From Myxacorys californica WJT36-NPBG1 (GTDB lineage: Bacteria > Cyanobacteriota > Cyanobacteriia > Leptolyngbyales > Leptolyngbyaceae): a stretch of DNA of 64,000 nucleotides. Positions 50,694 through 60,253 of this stretch are shown in pieces (within the stretch, counting starts at the first letter, position 1; every line of letters starts with the position of its first letter). The notes beneath the pieces are model-generated. The model was not told the DNA's origin and made no database searches. It saw nothing but the letters and a program-made list of their open reading frames with translations. The stretch is from assembly GCA_019359315.1 (NCBI GenBank), contig JAHHHO010000001.1, positions 124,001 through 188,000 of the forward strand, given 5' to 3'. The position numbers and the translations under genes were made by a program.

Positions 50694-51938
50694 ATGCTCA
50701 CGCTCCCAAAACTAGAAATTGATCGCGATCGCCTCACTGCGAATATTGAGCGGCTCGCAAAAATTGGTCAGCAGCCGTCAGGAAGTATTTGTCGCCTTGC
50801 GTTTACGCCAGAAACCCTGCACGCTCGGGCTTTAATTCAGAGATGGATGGCTGAACTCGATATGCATGTGCGAATTGATGCGGCGGGAAACTTAATTGGA
50901 ACGTATGCCGGAAAACATCCTGCACCATCGATAGCAACGGGTTCTCACATTGATACCGTCCCATCTGGTGGCAAGTACGATGGAACGTTAGGCGTTTTAG
51001 CAGGGCTTGAAGTCGTTCGGACACTGCACAAAAATAATGTGCGCTTGAATCATCCGCTCGAAGTGATTGTGTTTACCGATGAAGAAAGCACAATGATTGG
51101 CTCTCAAGCGATCGCTGGAACAGTTCTCTACGACGACATAGAACGCTACCATCTGTCGACGGGACAGACGATTCAAGCCGCCTTAGAGAGCCTCGGTGGA
51201 GATTGGGATCTGTTAGCAACGGCACGGCGCGATCGCACCACGCTCTGTGCCTTTGTCGAACTCCACGTCGAACAGGGGATTATTTTAGAACGCACGGGAC
51301 ATCAAATCGGGGTTGTTCAAGGTGTAGTTGGCATGGAGCGTCACAAGCTTAGGATCACGGGACAGGCAAACCACGCGGGTACAACCCCAATGGATATGCG
51401 TCAAGATGCCTTGATTGCCGCATCCAAACTTGTGCTGGCAGTGCAAACGATCGCTTTGGCGCTGCCCAGTCAGCCAGTCGCAACGGTGGGCTATCTTACC
51501 GTTTCGCCCAATGCCGTTAATATCGTTCCCGGAACGGTAGAACTCAACGTCGATATGCGCGATTTGTCGAAAGAGGTGCTCGATCGCATGATTGAGCAAT
51601 TAGAAACTGAAGTTGCGACGATCGCAGCGGAGACAAACACTGAAATTGAGATGATGCCGCTGCTGTGTGTTGAGCCGACCCCGGCGGCTGAATTGGTACA
51701 GAGCGCGATCGCATCTGTTAGTCACCAGCTAGGACTAACCCATTGCTCGCTTCCAAGCCGCGCCGGGCACGATTCTCTAGAGGTTGGACGCATTACCGAC
51801 ATGGGCATGATCTTTGTGCCGAGTCAATCGGGGCTGAGCCACTCTGAAGCTGAATATACCTCACCCGAACAATGTGCCCAAGGTGCAAATGTGCTGCTTC
51901 ACACCCTATTAGAGCTAGACGCAATCTATAGGCTCTAA
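50694..51938 (+). CDS. M20 amidohydrolase (carbamoyl amino acid / allantoate type)
   Basis: 414 residues. Metal-dependent peptidase M20 fold of the hydantoinase/carbamoylase branch: GSHIDTVPSGGKYDGTLGVLAGLE (metal-binding His and Asp), FTDEEST with the catalytic Glu pair, ELHVEQG (third ligand), GQANHAGTTPMDMRQDAL, and SRAGHDSLEVG at the C-terminal metal site. These enzymes hydrolyse N-carbamoyl-amino acids, allantoate or ureidoglycine and release ammonia and CO2. Which substrate applies cannot be told; no hydantoinase or purine-degradation genes are nearby. The start (MLTLPKLEIDRDRL) is usual for cyanobacterial members. Confidence 0.9.
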   Translation: MLTLPKLEIDRDRLTANIERLAKIGQQPSGSICRLAFTPETLHARALIQRWMAELDMHVRIDAAGNLIGTYAGKHPAPSIATGSHIDTVPSGGKYDGTLGVLAGLEVVRTLHKNNVRLNHPLEVIVFTDEESTMIGSQAIAGTVLYDDIERYHLSTGQTIQAALESLGGDWDLLATARRDRTTLCAFVELHVEQGIILERTGHQIGVVQGVVGMERHKLRITGQANHAGTTPMDMRQDALIAASKLVLAVQTIALALPSQPVATVGYLTVSPNAVNIVPGTVELNVDMRDLSKEVLDRMIEQLETEVATIAAETNTEIEMMPLLCVEPTPAAELVQSAIASVSHQLGLTHCSLPSRAGHDSLEVGRITDMGMIFVPSQSGLSHSEAEYTSPEQCAQGANVLLHTLLELDAIYRL

Positions 51939-51971
51939 TTACAGCTCTAATCACAATTGCTTTTAGAAATC

Positions 51972-52019
51972 TTCTAAAAATAAAGTCCCTGTACTCTTGG
52001 CTAAGAGAATACAGAGACT
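51972..52019 (-). terminator. terminator of the Mn-catalase gene
   Basis: On the minus strand an imperfect 14-bp stem between 52019-52003 and 51998-51984 (one mismatch, one bulge) is followed by TTATTTTTAG. A small TTTTAGAA/TTCTAAAA hairpin (51961-51979) lies next to it. Confidence 0.65.
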
Positions 52020-52141
52020 ATCGATCCCTTGTGCGAAAATCTATTTTTTGAATGAATTCCTGATAGCTTTAGCCTTGCATTCTGCTATTTATGCAAAAAG
52101 TCTTATGGGTTGTATCAGGTGCGTTGTATCAAGTGCTAGGC

Positions 52142-52828
52142 TTACTTCTGATTGACCGGATCAGCAATGTAACGGAATGTTGGCTCTGAATTCCAAGCCC
52201 CACGCTCATCTTTCTCACCATTAGAAGACAAATTGTAGTAAAGGTCTACGGTGTCATCAGGCTGAATATTGCCAAACATCGGATCAGTCAGTTTGCCCAT
52301 TGAGTCCAAGGCTTTCATGAACATTTGAGTGTGGGAAATCTCGCGCGTCAGAAGATGAACAAGCGTTTTTTTCGTGCCTTCATCGGTTGCCAACTTAATG
52401 AGCGATTCATAGGTTTGGCGCGCTCCTGCTTCTGCTGCGATATTTGCTCTCAGGTCGCGCACAACATCGCCTCCCTCGTTCAGATAGGTTGCTGTCCAGG
52501 CAGTGCCTTGACTATCGAGAAAGTGAGGACCCATGCCCCGAACAGCAAACAAGCTGCTTTTGTAAGCCTCGGTTTGATCCACATTTTTGGTGTGAGATTC
52601 AATCAGTTTGCCGACCATTTCTAAATGTCCAAATTCCTCGATCGCAATGTCTTGGAGCATATCTCGAATGCCCGCATTCTCAACATGGAAAGACTGCACC
52701 CAATATTGTAGAGCAGCAGATAGCTCTCCTGTTGCTCCACCAAACTGCTCTAGAAGTAGCTGAGCAAAACGCGGATCTGGCTCACCAACATTGACGGCAT
52801 GAATAGTTTCTTTTTTGTGAAAGAACAT
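52142..52828 (-). CDS. manganese catalase
   Basis: 228 residues. Non-haem dimanganese catalase of the four-helix ferritin-like fold: GGATGELSAALQYWVQSF (first Glu ligand), DIAIEEFGHLEMVGKLI (Glu-Glu-x-x-His), EAGARQTYESLI and LLTREISHTQMFMKALDSMG (further Glu and His). It destroys H2O2 in the cytosol. The length equals that of short cyanobacterial Mn-catalases rather than the longer lactic acid bacterial ones. GGAAGG 6-8 bases upstream of ATG 52828 is a good ribosome site. It is monocistronic, with its own terminator. Confidence 0.93.
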   Translation of the reverse strand: MFFHKKETIHAVNVGEPDPRFAQLLLEQFGGATGELSAALQYWVQSFHVENAGIRDMLQDIAIEEFGHLEMVGKLIESHTKNVDQTEAYKSSLFAVRGMGPHFLDSQGTAWTATYLNEGGDVVRDLRANIAAEAGARQTYESLIKLATDEGTKKTLVHLLTREISHTQMFMKALDSMGKLTDPMFGNIQPDDTVDLYYNLSSNGEKDERGAWNSEPTFRYIADPVNQK

Positions 52829-53151
52829 TGAAACCTTCCTTAACTAAATTTTTAGATCTTCTTGTCGTAACATTTTGCTGTAGCATTCGATGCCCTACAA
52901 ACCTAGAGCGAAGACCTCTGAATTACATCAACTTAAGAGGGATCAACTAAGCTACCGGCCTCTATCTTTGGAATTAGAGCGCCAAAAGTTACAGGGTCAG
53001 CAAAACAGGGTCAATAAAACTCACGCTGAATCCTGTAGGTGAGGATATCCGAACCGCTCTATCGGTGAACCCTACTGATTACAATGGGAACGCAAGCCCT
53101 AACCTTCGTGCAAAATAGTGCTGAGGTTATTTGAGAACTGTGGATAAGCCG
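52829..53151. other. divergent intergenic region before htpG
   Basis: 323 bases between the divergent Mn-catalase and htpG genes. Promoters for both must lie here. I see no CIRCE-like inverted repeat or other clear heat-shock element. Confidence 0.4.
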
Positions 53152-55164
53152 ATGACGACCATTCTGGAACAAGGCAACATCTCGATTCATACTGAGAATA
53201 TCTTTCCGATTATCAAAAAGTGGCTCTACTCAGACCACGAAATCTTTTTGCGTGAGCTAGTCTCAAATGCAGTCGATGCCATCCAGAAAATGAAGATGGT
53301 GGCGCGTTCTGGAGACTTCTCAGGCGAAATGGGTGAGCCCGAGATTGTGATTACGATCGACAAACCGAAACAAACGCTCTCCTTCTCAGACACCGGCATC
53401 GGCATGACCGCAGATGAGGTGAAGCAATACATTAACCAAGTTGCATTCTCTAGCGCTGAGGAGTTTGTTCAGAAATACCAAGCCAGTGGCGATCAGCAAA
53501 TTATTGGTCACTTTGGGCTTGGCTTCTACTCGTCGTTTATGGTGGCAAAACACGTCGAGATTGATACGTTATCGTATAAAGAAGGCGCGCAACCTGTTAA
53601 TTGGACATGTGATGGATCAACGGAGTTTCAGCTAACGGAATCGTCGCGTACAACGCAAGGTACAACAGTTAAACTAACTCTACAAGACGAAGAATTAGAA
53701 TATCTTGAGCCGTACCGTATTCGGCAGTTAGTGAAAACATACTGCGATTTCATGCCGTTTCCGATCAAGCTTCAAGTCATTGAAAAAGAAGATGAAGCCG
53801 CGTCAGAGCCGGAACAAATTAACCGTCAGATTGCGCCGTGGAAGGAGTCGCCAAACAATCTCAGTCGAGAAGATTACCTTGAGTTTTATCGGTATCTGTA
53901 TCCGTTCCAAGAAGAACCGTTGCTGTGGGTGCATCTCAACACGGATTATCCATTTGTGGTAAACGGCATTCTCTATTTTCCGAAACTTAAGCCTGATGTT
54001 GATGTGTCGAAAGGACAGATCAAACTGTTCTGCAACCAGGTGTTTGTCAGCGATAACTGTGAGGAAGTAATCCCGCAGTTCTTACTGCCGTTGCGGGGCG
54101 TGATTGATAGTTTAGATATTCCACTCAACGTCTCGCGGAGCTTCTTGCAGAACGATCGCACGGTTCGCAGAATTGCCGACTACATTGCGAAAAAGGTGGG
54201 CGATCGCTTAAAAGAACTCTATCGGGATAACCGGGAAGAATACATTCGTTGCTGGCAAGATCTAGGAACCTTTGTCAAATTTGGGTCGCTCAACGATGAT
54301 AAATTCAAGAAACAAGTTGAAGAGATCATCATTTATCGTACAACCGCAAATCTGGCTGACAACGCTCCTAAAGTGGAAGTTCAAACGCAGGAAGGAGATG
54401 TTTGGCAGGACTCATCAGAAGGTCAGAGCAACACTGTCGATGGCAAATCTTACACCACTTTACAAGACTATCTTGAACGCAACAAAGAACGCCACGAGAA
54501 TCGCGTGTTCTACTGCAACGATGAAGTCTCTCAAGCAACGTATGTTCAACTTCACACCAGTCAAGGCTTAGAAGTCCTATTTCTGGACTCCTTTATCGAC
54601 AGCCATTTCGCCAGTTTCTTAGAGCGCGAGTACTCTCACGTCAAATTCTCCCGCGTAGATTCTGAGCTAGATGACACGCTGATTGACAAAGACAAAACTG
54701 AGGAAATCGTCGACCCAACTACGAATCAAACTCGTAGTGAGCAGATTAAAACGCTGTTTCAAAAAGCACTCAACAAGCCGAAACTGACGATTCGGACGGA
54801 GGCACTCAAGGGAGAAGACGCTGCCGCAACGCCGCCTGCTATGGTGCTGCTGCCCGAACAATTGCGCCGAATGCAAGAAATGACGGCCTTGATGCAACAG
54901 CAGGCCGTGCAATTTCCAGAGGAACACATTCTGTTGGTCAACACCTCGCATCCGATGATTCAAAACTTGATTAATCTAAGTCATGGAGCGATCGCAACAC
55001 CGGATGGTCAGTCTCCCTCGGCGGAACTTGCAAACCTAATTTGTCACCATGTTTACGATCTGGCATTGATGGCACAAAAGGGATTTGACGCGGATGGCAT
55101 GAAGTCGTTTGTTGAGCGATCGAATCAGGTCTTAACGAAGCTAACGGACAAAGCAGCAAGTTAA
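53152..55164 (+). CDS. htpG: chaperone HtpG (Hsp90)
   Basis: 670 residues from ATG 53152 (MTTILEQGNISIHTENIFPIIKKWLYSDHEIFLRELVSNA); upstream in-frame TTG 53131 and GTG 53140 are less likely. GHKL ATPase domain: ELVSNAVDAIQK, DTGIGMT, GHFGLGFYSSFMV. The middle domain includes GVIDSLDIPLNVSRSFLQND, where the Arg contacts the gamma-phosphate. The C-terminal dimerisation domain is complete. HtpG folds client proteins under heat, oxidative and light stress; in cyanobacteria it also binds phycobilisome linkers. The gene ends in a terminator and is alone. Confidence 0.97.
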   Translation: MTTILEQGNISIHTENIFPIIKKWLYSDHEIFLRELVSNAVDAIQKMKMVARSGDFSGEMGEPEIVITIDKPKQTLSFSDTGIGMTADEVKQYINQVAFSSAEEFVQKYQASGDQQIIGHFGLGFYSSFMVAKHVEIDTLSYKEGAQPVNWTCDGSTEFQLTESSRTTQGTTVKLTLQDEELEYLEPYRIRQLVKTYCDFMPFPIKLQVIEKEDEAASEPEQINRQIAPWKESPNNLSREDYLEFYRYLYPFQEEPLLWVHLNTDYPFVVNGILYFPKLKPDVDVSKGQIKLFCNQVFVSDNCEEVIPQFLLPLRGVIDSLDIPLNVSRSFLQNDRTVRRIADYIAKKVGDRLKELYRDNREEYIRCWQDLGTFVKFGSLNDDKFKKQVEEIIIYRTTANLADNAPKVEVQTQEGDVWQDSSEGQSNTVDGKSYTTLQDYLERNKERHENRVFYCNDEVSQATYVQLHTSQGLEVLFLDSFIDSHFASFLEREYSHVKFSRVDSELDDTLIDKDKTEEIVDPTTNQTRSEQIKTLFQKALNKPKLTIRTEALKGEDAAATPPAMVLLPEQLRRMQEMTALMQQQAVQFPEEHILLVNTSHPMIQNLINLSHGAIATPDGQSPSAELANLICHHVYDLALMAQKGFDADGMKSFVERSNQVLTKLTDKAAS

Positions 55165-55186
55165 GCGTCACGATTGGATGCATTAG

Positions 55187-55212
55187 AAGGGGCGGGGCTT
55201 CTCGCCCTTTTT
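55187..55212 (+). terminator. intrinsic terminator of htpG
   Basis: AAGGGGCG (55187-55194) pairs with CGCCCTTT (55203-55210), one G-T pair, 8-base loop, and the right arm runs into TTTTT. Confidence 0.85.
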
Positions 55213-55234
55213 GAGTTGGTGCATATCAACCTGC

Positions 55235-56284
55235 TTAGCTGCGCCAGCGCAACACCTGTTCTCGTACCGGATTGTCAAACGAGCGACCTTCAGCGATCGC
55301 ACGTGTAAACTCCGCTTTCAGTTGGTAGTACCAACGAGCTTGAGTATCAGCGTCTTTAATCAGCATCAAACTGGGGTTATACTTCAGCCCGTCCTGCTGT
55401 TTGATCACCATCTGCCGATCTTGATCTAAAAACCGTCGCACGAGTGGACGAAGAACCGGCAGCAGAACCTTAAACCACGGTAGCGTCGTGTAGAAAAGCG
55501 TTGTAACTTCGGTTGAGGTTTCTGTAATTGGCGTGATCGTCGTTAAATTGCAGACCGTGTGACGATCGCTGGTGATTTGCTCGATCCGCACTCCGGGAAG
55601 TTGGAAGGAAATTTCGACCGCAGGTTTGCGACCAATCAAGCGGTACAGAACCGTCTCCCGCTCTAGCTGATGCTTTCGCATCGTGAATCCGTAGGGCGAT
55701 GGGTCAAAGGTTTTGACCTCTTCGGCTAAATTGGCATCGGCTCGCCACCACCACGATCGATGCACAAACGGCACATGCGCTGGATCCATTAGCCCCACGA
55801 TCGCGTGATCCACAAAACACGGAAAATTCATCACTTCAACGGATTGGTAAGTTTCATGCCCAAATCCGGGAATGCGAGGAACGTCTAGCGCAATGGCATC
55901 ACTATCACCCCGATGTGCAGAAGGCATGTAGATCCAGACATTGCCCTGCACTTCTTGCACGCTGTACGCACGCACTCCAAACTTATCTAAATTGAGGTGC
56001 TGATCCTCGGTCAAAGCTGGAATTAAGGTACAGCGCCCGGCCGCATCAAACCGCCAACCATGATAAGCGCACTCTACTTCATGCCCGTCAAATCGTCCGT
56101 AGCTGAGCGGAATAGCGCGATGCGGGCAGATATCGCGCAACGCAAATGCCTGACCCGCTAACGTGCGCCCAAACAGAATGGGTTCGCCCAGCAAAATCTT
56201 GGAGATGATTTTACCGGGTTTGAGTTGGTGCCCTGGCAACGCATAATACCAGATGTCTCGGAGGAAGGTGTTGGAATCAGCCAT
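55235..56284 (-). CDS. Rieske-type oxygenase, group 2
   Basis: 349 residues. Rieske centre ICPHRAIPLSYGRFDG ... CAYHGWRFDAAG (residues about 51-75). Mononuclear iron site D-H-A-I-V-G-L-M-D-P-A-H-V-P-F-V-H (about residue 155), typical of the vanillate demethylase/phenoxybenzoate type. The N-terminus LRDIWYYALPGHQLKPGKI is normal for the family. It differs clearly from the Rieske protein at 44731 in both motifs, so they are not recent duplicates. It needs ferredoxin and O2; substrate unknown. A 15-bp inverted repeat lies upstream at 56335-56405. Confidence 0.9.
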   Translation of the reverse strand: MADSNTFLRDIWYYALPGHQLKPGKIISKILLGEPILFGRTLAGQAFALRDICPHRAIPLSYGRFDGHEVECAYHGWRFDAAGRCTLIPALTEDQHLNLDKFGVRAYSVQEVQGNVWIYMPSAHRGDSDAIALDVPRIPGFGHETYQSVEVMNFPCFVDHAIVGLMDPAHVPFVHRSWWWRADANLAEEVKTFDPSPYGFTMRKHQLERETVLYRLIGRKPAVEISFQLPGVRIEQITSDRHTVCNLTTITPITETSTEVTTLFYTTLPWFKVLLPVLRPLVRRFLDQDRQMVIKQQDGLKYNPSLMLIKDADTQARWYYQLKAEFTRAIAEGRSFDNPVREQVLRWRS

Positions 56285-56334
56285 GCAGCAGTTGGTTCTT
56301 GCGGTGCGATTGACAAGGTGTAAGTAGTGCGGGC

Positions 56335-56405
56335 ATCTAGCCTGCGATCGTTAGACATGAGCAAGATTTTGACAAAACGATTTGGGGTGAGATCGCAGGC
56401 TAGAT
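56335..56405. repeat. 15-bp perfect inverted repeat, 41-base spacer
   Basis: ATCTAGCCTGCGATC (56335-56349) and GATCGCAGGCTAGAT (56391-56405) are exact reverse complements. They lie between the Rieske oxygenase and ppk genes, both on the minus strand, about 50 bases before the oxygenase start. Confidence 0.9.
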
Positions 56406-56465
56406 ACGCTCTAGCTTAAATCACTAACCCCACGTTCGCCTAATCTAGAAGATGACTGCACTCGT

Positions 56466-58628
56466 CTAATTGTTCGCTCGCGTCATCTCCATCAAAATTT
56501 TCTGAGCACTCTGTTCGGGCTGGTCGGTAGCGGGAGAACGCTGAACGTATCGTCCATCTGGTTGCAAGTCCCATGCTTGACGATTGTCTGCCAACAAAAT
56601 ACCCAGCATTTCTTGCAAATCCTGAGCGAGGATTGGATCTTCAACTGGAACAACCGCTTCGACCCGCCGATCGAGGTTGCGCGGCATCCAGTCGGCACTG
56701 CCGATCAACACAGCGGGATCAGCATCATTGTGGAAGTAAAATACACGAGAATGCTCTAGAAACCGTCCAACAATGCTCATGACGCGAATATTCTCACTCA
56801 CGTCCTTAACGCCCGGACGCAAGCAGCAGATACCGCGAATGATCAGATCGATTTGCACGCCGGCTTGAGACGCCTCGTACAGCGCCACAATAATCTGAGA
56901 GTCAACCAGGGCGTTCATTTTGGCAACGATTCGCCCCTCTCGACCCTGGCGCTGATGATCAGTTTCACGATGAATAAACTCAATCATGCGATCGCGCAAA
57001 TTCACTGGAGCCACCAACAGTTTCCGATAGGATTTCTGCCGCGAATATCCGGTCAAGAAGTTAAACAGATCCGTGGCATCCGCCCCTAGATCTTCTCGAC
57101 AGCTAAACAATCCCAAATCGGTATAAATCCTGGCCGTTTTAGGGTTGTAATTGCCCGTGCCGACGTGAACATATCGCCGAATTCGCCCCTCTTCCCGTCG
57201 AACCACTAGCGTTAGCTTGGTGTGGGTCTTGAGCCCTACCAAACCATACACAACATGGACTCCAGCACTTTCAAGTTTTTTTGCCCAAGTAATATTGTTC
57301 TCTTCGTCAAAGCGGGCTTTCAGTTCTACTAAGGCAGCAACTTGCTTTCCATTGGCTGCTGCCGCAATCAGGGCTTGCAAAATCGGAGAATCGCCCGATG
57401 TGCGATACAGCGTCATCTTGATGGCTAATACCTCCGGATCGTAGGCGGCTTCCTCGATAAAACGCTGTACACTTCGTGAAAATGAATGATAAGGGTGATG
57501 AACTAGAATATCTTGTTTGCGAATGGTTCCAAAGAAGTTGTCGTCGTTCTCAAACGCCGCCTTCTCAATGTCAATGTCATTGGCTCGCCGTAACACAGCA
57601 GGCTTGATCGCTGTCCAAGGTGAATCTTTTAGCTCAGGCAACGGTAAATCAAGAAGCGACATGAGATCTTTGAGACAGAGAATTCCCTCAACGTCATATA
57701 CATCAGTAGGAGCGAGGTCCATCTCTTGCATCAGCATCTCGCGGACGTGATCCGGCATCGAGGAATTAATTTCCATTCGCACGACAGACCCTCCGAAACG
57801 ACGTTTTCGGAGTTCCTGCTCGATCGCTAACATTAGATCCTCGGCTTCATCTTCCTCGACATCTAAATCCGCGTTGCGAGTTATGCGGAACGGATGATAT
57901 TCCTGGATATTCATGCCCGGAAAGAGTGGCTCCAAATTGTGAGCAATCACTTGCTCTAGTGGCACGCCTGCCCACACGGTCGCTCGACTTTTAGAGAGTG
58001 AGGTGGGTGTGACTTGAGTCTCGATCGGTAGTGAGATAAAGCGCGGCAGCATTCCAGGAACCTTAACTCTGGCAAAGAGTTCTTCCTCCGTCACACTGTC
58101 TTTAATAACAACCGCTAAGTTTAAACTGAGGTTTGAAATATAGGGAAACGGATGGCTCGGATCGATCGCTAGCGGCGTTAGCACCGGAAAAACTTGCTCT
58201 TGAAAATAGCTCTGTAAATATGTGCGCTGTTCTTGGCTGAGGTCGATGTAGTCCAGTAGAAAGACGCCTTGCGTGGCTAAGTGAGGACGCAAAGCTTGAT
58301 TAAAGTGATAATGCTGCTTCTGCACAAGGGGATGCAAACGCTCGTCGATCAGATCAAGCTGTTCTTGGGGGGTGCGGCCGTCTGGCGGCAACTTCGTTAC
58401 ATTCGCTTCGACCTGCTCTTTCAGCGCTGCTACCCGCACCATAAAATATTCGTCTAAGTTAGAGCTAAAAATCCCTAGAAATTTCAGCCGTTCTAACAGA
58501 GGGGTACGTGGATCAAACGCCTCGTGCAGAACGCGGCTATTGAATTCTAGCCAGCTTAACTCTCGATTGAAATAATACTGAGGATCGGTGAGATTAATGT
58601 CCACTGTGTTTTTTTTTCGCCGACGCAT
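56466..58628 (-). CDS. ppk1: polyphosphate kinase Ppk1
   Basis: 720 residues with all four Ppk1 domains: the N-terminal helical domain (LTDPQYYFNRELSWLEFNSRVL), head domain, and two PLD-like catalytic domains. Key signs: DILVHHPYHSFSRSVQRFIEEAAYDPEVLAIKMTLYRTSGDSPI, VALVELKARFDEENNI, HVGTGNYNPKTARIYTDLGLFSC with the autophosphorylated His, and the C-terminal IGSADWMPRNLDRRVE. It makes polyphosphate from ATP reversibly. The ATG overlaps the stop of the upstream 68-aa gene by one base (TAATG), so translation is coupled. Confidence 0.97.
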   Translation of the reverse strand: MRRRKKNTVDINLTDPQYYFNRELSWLEFNSRVLHEAFDPRTPLLERLKFLGIFSSNLDEYFMVRVAALKEQVEANVTKLPPDGRTPQEQLDLIDERLHPLVQKQHYHFNQALRPHLATQGVFLLDYIDLSQEQRTYLQSYFQEQVFPVLTPLAIDPSHPFPYISNLSLNLAVVIKDSVTEEELFARVKVPGMLPRFISLPIETQVTPTSLSKSRATVWAGVPLEQVIAHNLEPLFPGMNIQEYHPFRITRNADLDVEEDEAEDLMLAIEQELRKRRFGGSVVRMEINSSMPDHVREMLMQEMDLAPTDVYDVEGILCLKDLMSLLDLPLPELKDSPWTAIKPAVLRRANDIDIEKAAFENDDNFFGTIRKQDILVHHPYHSFSRSVQRFIEEAAYDPEVLAIKMTLYRTSGDSPILQALIAAAANGKQVAALVELKARFDEENNITWAKKLESAGVHVVYGLVGLKTHTKLTLVVRREEGRIRRYVHVGTGNYNPKTARIYTDLGLFSCREDLGADATDLFNFLTGYSRQKSYRKLLVAPVNLRDRMIEFIHRETDHQRQGREGRIVAKMNALVDSQIIVALYEASQAGVQIDLIIRGICCLRPGVKDVSENIRVMSIVGRFLEHSRVFYFHNDADPAVLIGSADWMPRNLDRRVEAVVPVEDPILAQDLQEMLGILLADNRQAWDLQPDGRYVQRSPATDQPEQSAQKILMEMTRANN

Positions 58629-58834
58629 TAGAATACCTCGTCTTCAATGCCAACCCACCATTCCCCTAGATTCATTAAGTCTTGGTGAATGTCAGCCAAC
58701 CGCGCTTCGTACTCAGCAGTAGATAACTCCGATCGCTGTTCGTTTAACTTGAGTAATCGAAGTTGAGCTAGTAACCACGGTTTGGTCATGCTGCCAGTCT
58801 GCTCTAGATAGCGGGCAAAGTCATAGCTGTTCAT
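58628..58834 (-). CDS. 68-aa protein translationally coupled to Ppk1
   Basis: MNSYDFARYLEQTGSMTKPW and onward: a helical, charged protein without signal or membrane segment, ending in LGEWWVGIEDEVF. Its stop codon overlaps the ppk start by one base. The strict coupling suggests a role linked to polyphosphate synthesis, such as a subunit or regulator of Ppk1, but I know no function for it. The Leu/Glu pattern (YEARLADIHQDLMNLGEW) could form a short helical hairpin. The start is the first Met; no better one exists. Confidence 0.7.
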   Translation of the reverse strand: MNSYDFARYLEQTGSMTKPWLLAQLRLLKLNEQRSELSTAEYEARLADIHQDLMNLGEWWVGIEDEVF

Positions 58835-58916
58835 GGGTGGAGAGCATGTGGGGAGGTCACCTTTATTTTCGCGTTAATGCACGAGTTTGAGAGGGGTGAG
58901 GGAAGGAATTTCGCAG

Positions 58917-58974
58917 AAAGATAGCCGCCATCACAAAGCCGAGGAGAACCAAGGGCGCGATCGCGGCTATCTTT
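58917..58974 (-). terminator. inverted repeat, probable sodB terminator
   Basis: AAAGATAGCCGC (58917-58928) and GCGGCTATCTTT (58963-58974) are exact reverse complements with a 34-base loop that contains a HIP1 octamer. On the minus strand the 3' arm ends TCTTTCTG, a modest T-run. Confidence 0.5.
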
Positions 58975-59010
58975 ACTATCTGTCAACTTGAACTCTAATC
59001 TCGATTGAAA

Positions 59011-59610
59011 CTAGGAAGCCAGATTTTGAGCAACAAAGTCCCAGTTCACCAAGTTGTCTAAGAAGTTCTTGATGAATGCAGGACGGGCGTTCTGATAATC
59101 AAGGTAGTAAGCGTGTTCCCACACGTCTAAGGTCAACAGAGGCTTTTGACCATGAACTAGGGGATTTTCAGCATTAGGAGTTTTGGTGATTTTCAGTGTG
59201 CCACCATCATCGACAAGCCATGCCCAGCCACTGCCAAACTGGGTTGCCGCCGCCGCGCTAAATTCTTCCTTGAACTTATCGAGGCTACCAAAGGCCGCGT
59301 CGATCTTAGCTGCGAGTTCGCCCGTTGGCGACCCTCCCCCGTTGGGGCTGAGGCAGTTCCAGAAGAACGTGTGGTTCCAAACTTGAGCCGCGTTATTAAA
59401 AATACCCGTTTTGGATGAATCACCGAATGACTTGTGAATGACTTCCTCTAGCGATGCATTCTCAAGCTCAGTGCCTTCGACCAGCTTATTGAGGTTAGTG
59501 TAATACCCTGCATGGTGCTTGCCGTAATGAAACTCCAGCGTTTCCTGTTTCATCCCGTGTGACTCAAGCGCATCTTTAGGAAACGGCAGGGGATCTTGTG
59601 TAAATGCCAT
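59011..59610 (-). CDS. sodB: iron superoxide dismutase SodB
   Basis: 199 residues. Ligands of the Fe/Mn-SOD family are in place: His in EFHYGKHHAGY, His in AAQVWNHTFFWN, and Asp plus His in LDVWEHAYYLDY. The Gln in AAQVWNHT is diagnostic for the iron form; the manganese form has Gly there and a Gln further on. No signal peptide, so it is the cytosolic enzyme that turns superoxide into H2O2, which the Mn-catalase encoded 6 kb away could remove. GAGAGGA lies before ATG 59610. Length is normal for cyanobacterial Fe-SOD. Confidence 0.96.
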   Translation of the reverse strand: MAFTQDPLPFPKDALESHGMKQETLEFHYGKHHAGYYTNLNKLVEGTELENASLEEVIHKSFGDSSKTGIFNNAAQVWNHTFFWNCLSPNGGGSPTGELAAKIDAAFGSLDKFKEEFSAAAATQFGSGWAWLVDDGGTLKITKTPNAENPLVHGQKPLLTLDVWEHAYYLDYQNARPAFIKNFLDNLVNWDFVAQNLAS

Positions 59611-60253
59611 GTGTTCTAGTCCTCTCGTTAGCGTTTAAGCAAAAATAACAGGTCTAAGTCGTAGTCAAACTCTGTCTTTAATCGAAGCGTTACGTACTGC
59701 GGAAAGATCGGCAGAAACATAACTTAATAGTGAGATCTTATCGCACAAAGAGTAAAGGCAAGCGCATCCTAGTGCTGAAGCGCAAGGGCAATTTACCTTT
59801 TTGGATCAGAAAGGCTCGATAGCTACAGAGTAGGGTCTAGAACGATAAAGTAAATATATCTAGGGTGAGATCTGTTGGAGGTAGCGTTTCTCTAGGTTCT
59901 GCTCTGCGAACCCTCTCGGGCTTGATTTGTAGGCTCTCAAATTTGCAGGCTCTCAGATGGCTCTCAGATTTAGATTGATGCGTTTAGAAGGAGACGCCCA
60001 CGGCAACGCTAACGCAAAGAGGATGAAGAAAGTACAGACATTCTTTCATCAACCCTAATTTTGACGGTACATCTACCCTTGCTCTTTTCTGCCGCTTAAA
60101 GCGCGTTCTGGAAGCTCAAGCGGGCATTCTTGAAGATTAGAATAAGTTTTGTTTAACCTGGGATAACGTTTAGTCATGGGAACCGTCTACCGCTTCAGTA
60201 TGTGCCAAGATCTCACCGAACGATATATCCGTATATGCGCTGATAGCGTTCCC

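Noticed and set aside
59988-60058. Tiny frame MRLEGDAHGNANAKRMKKVQ
   Set aside because: Under 30 codons with no supporting signal.
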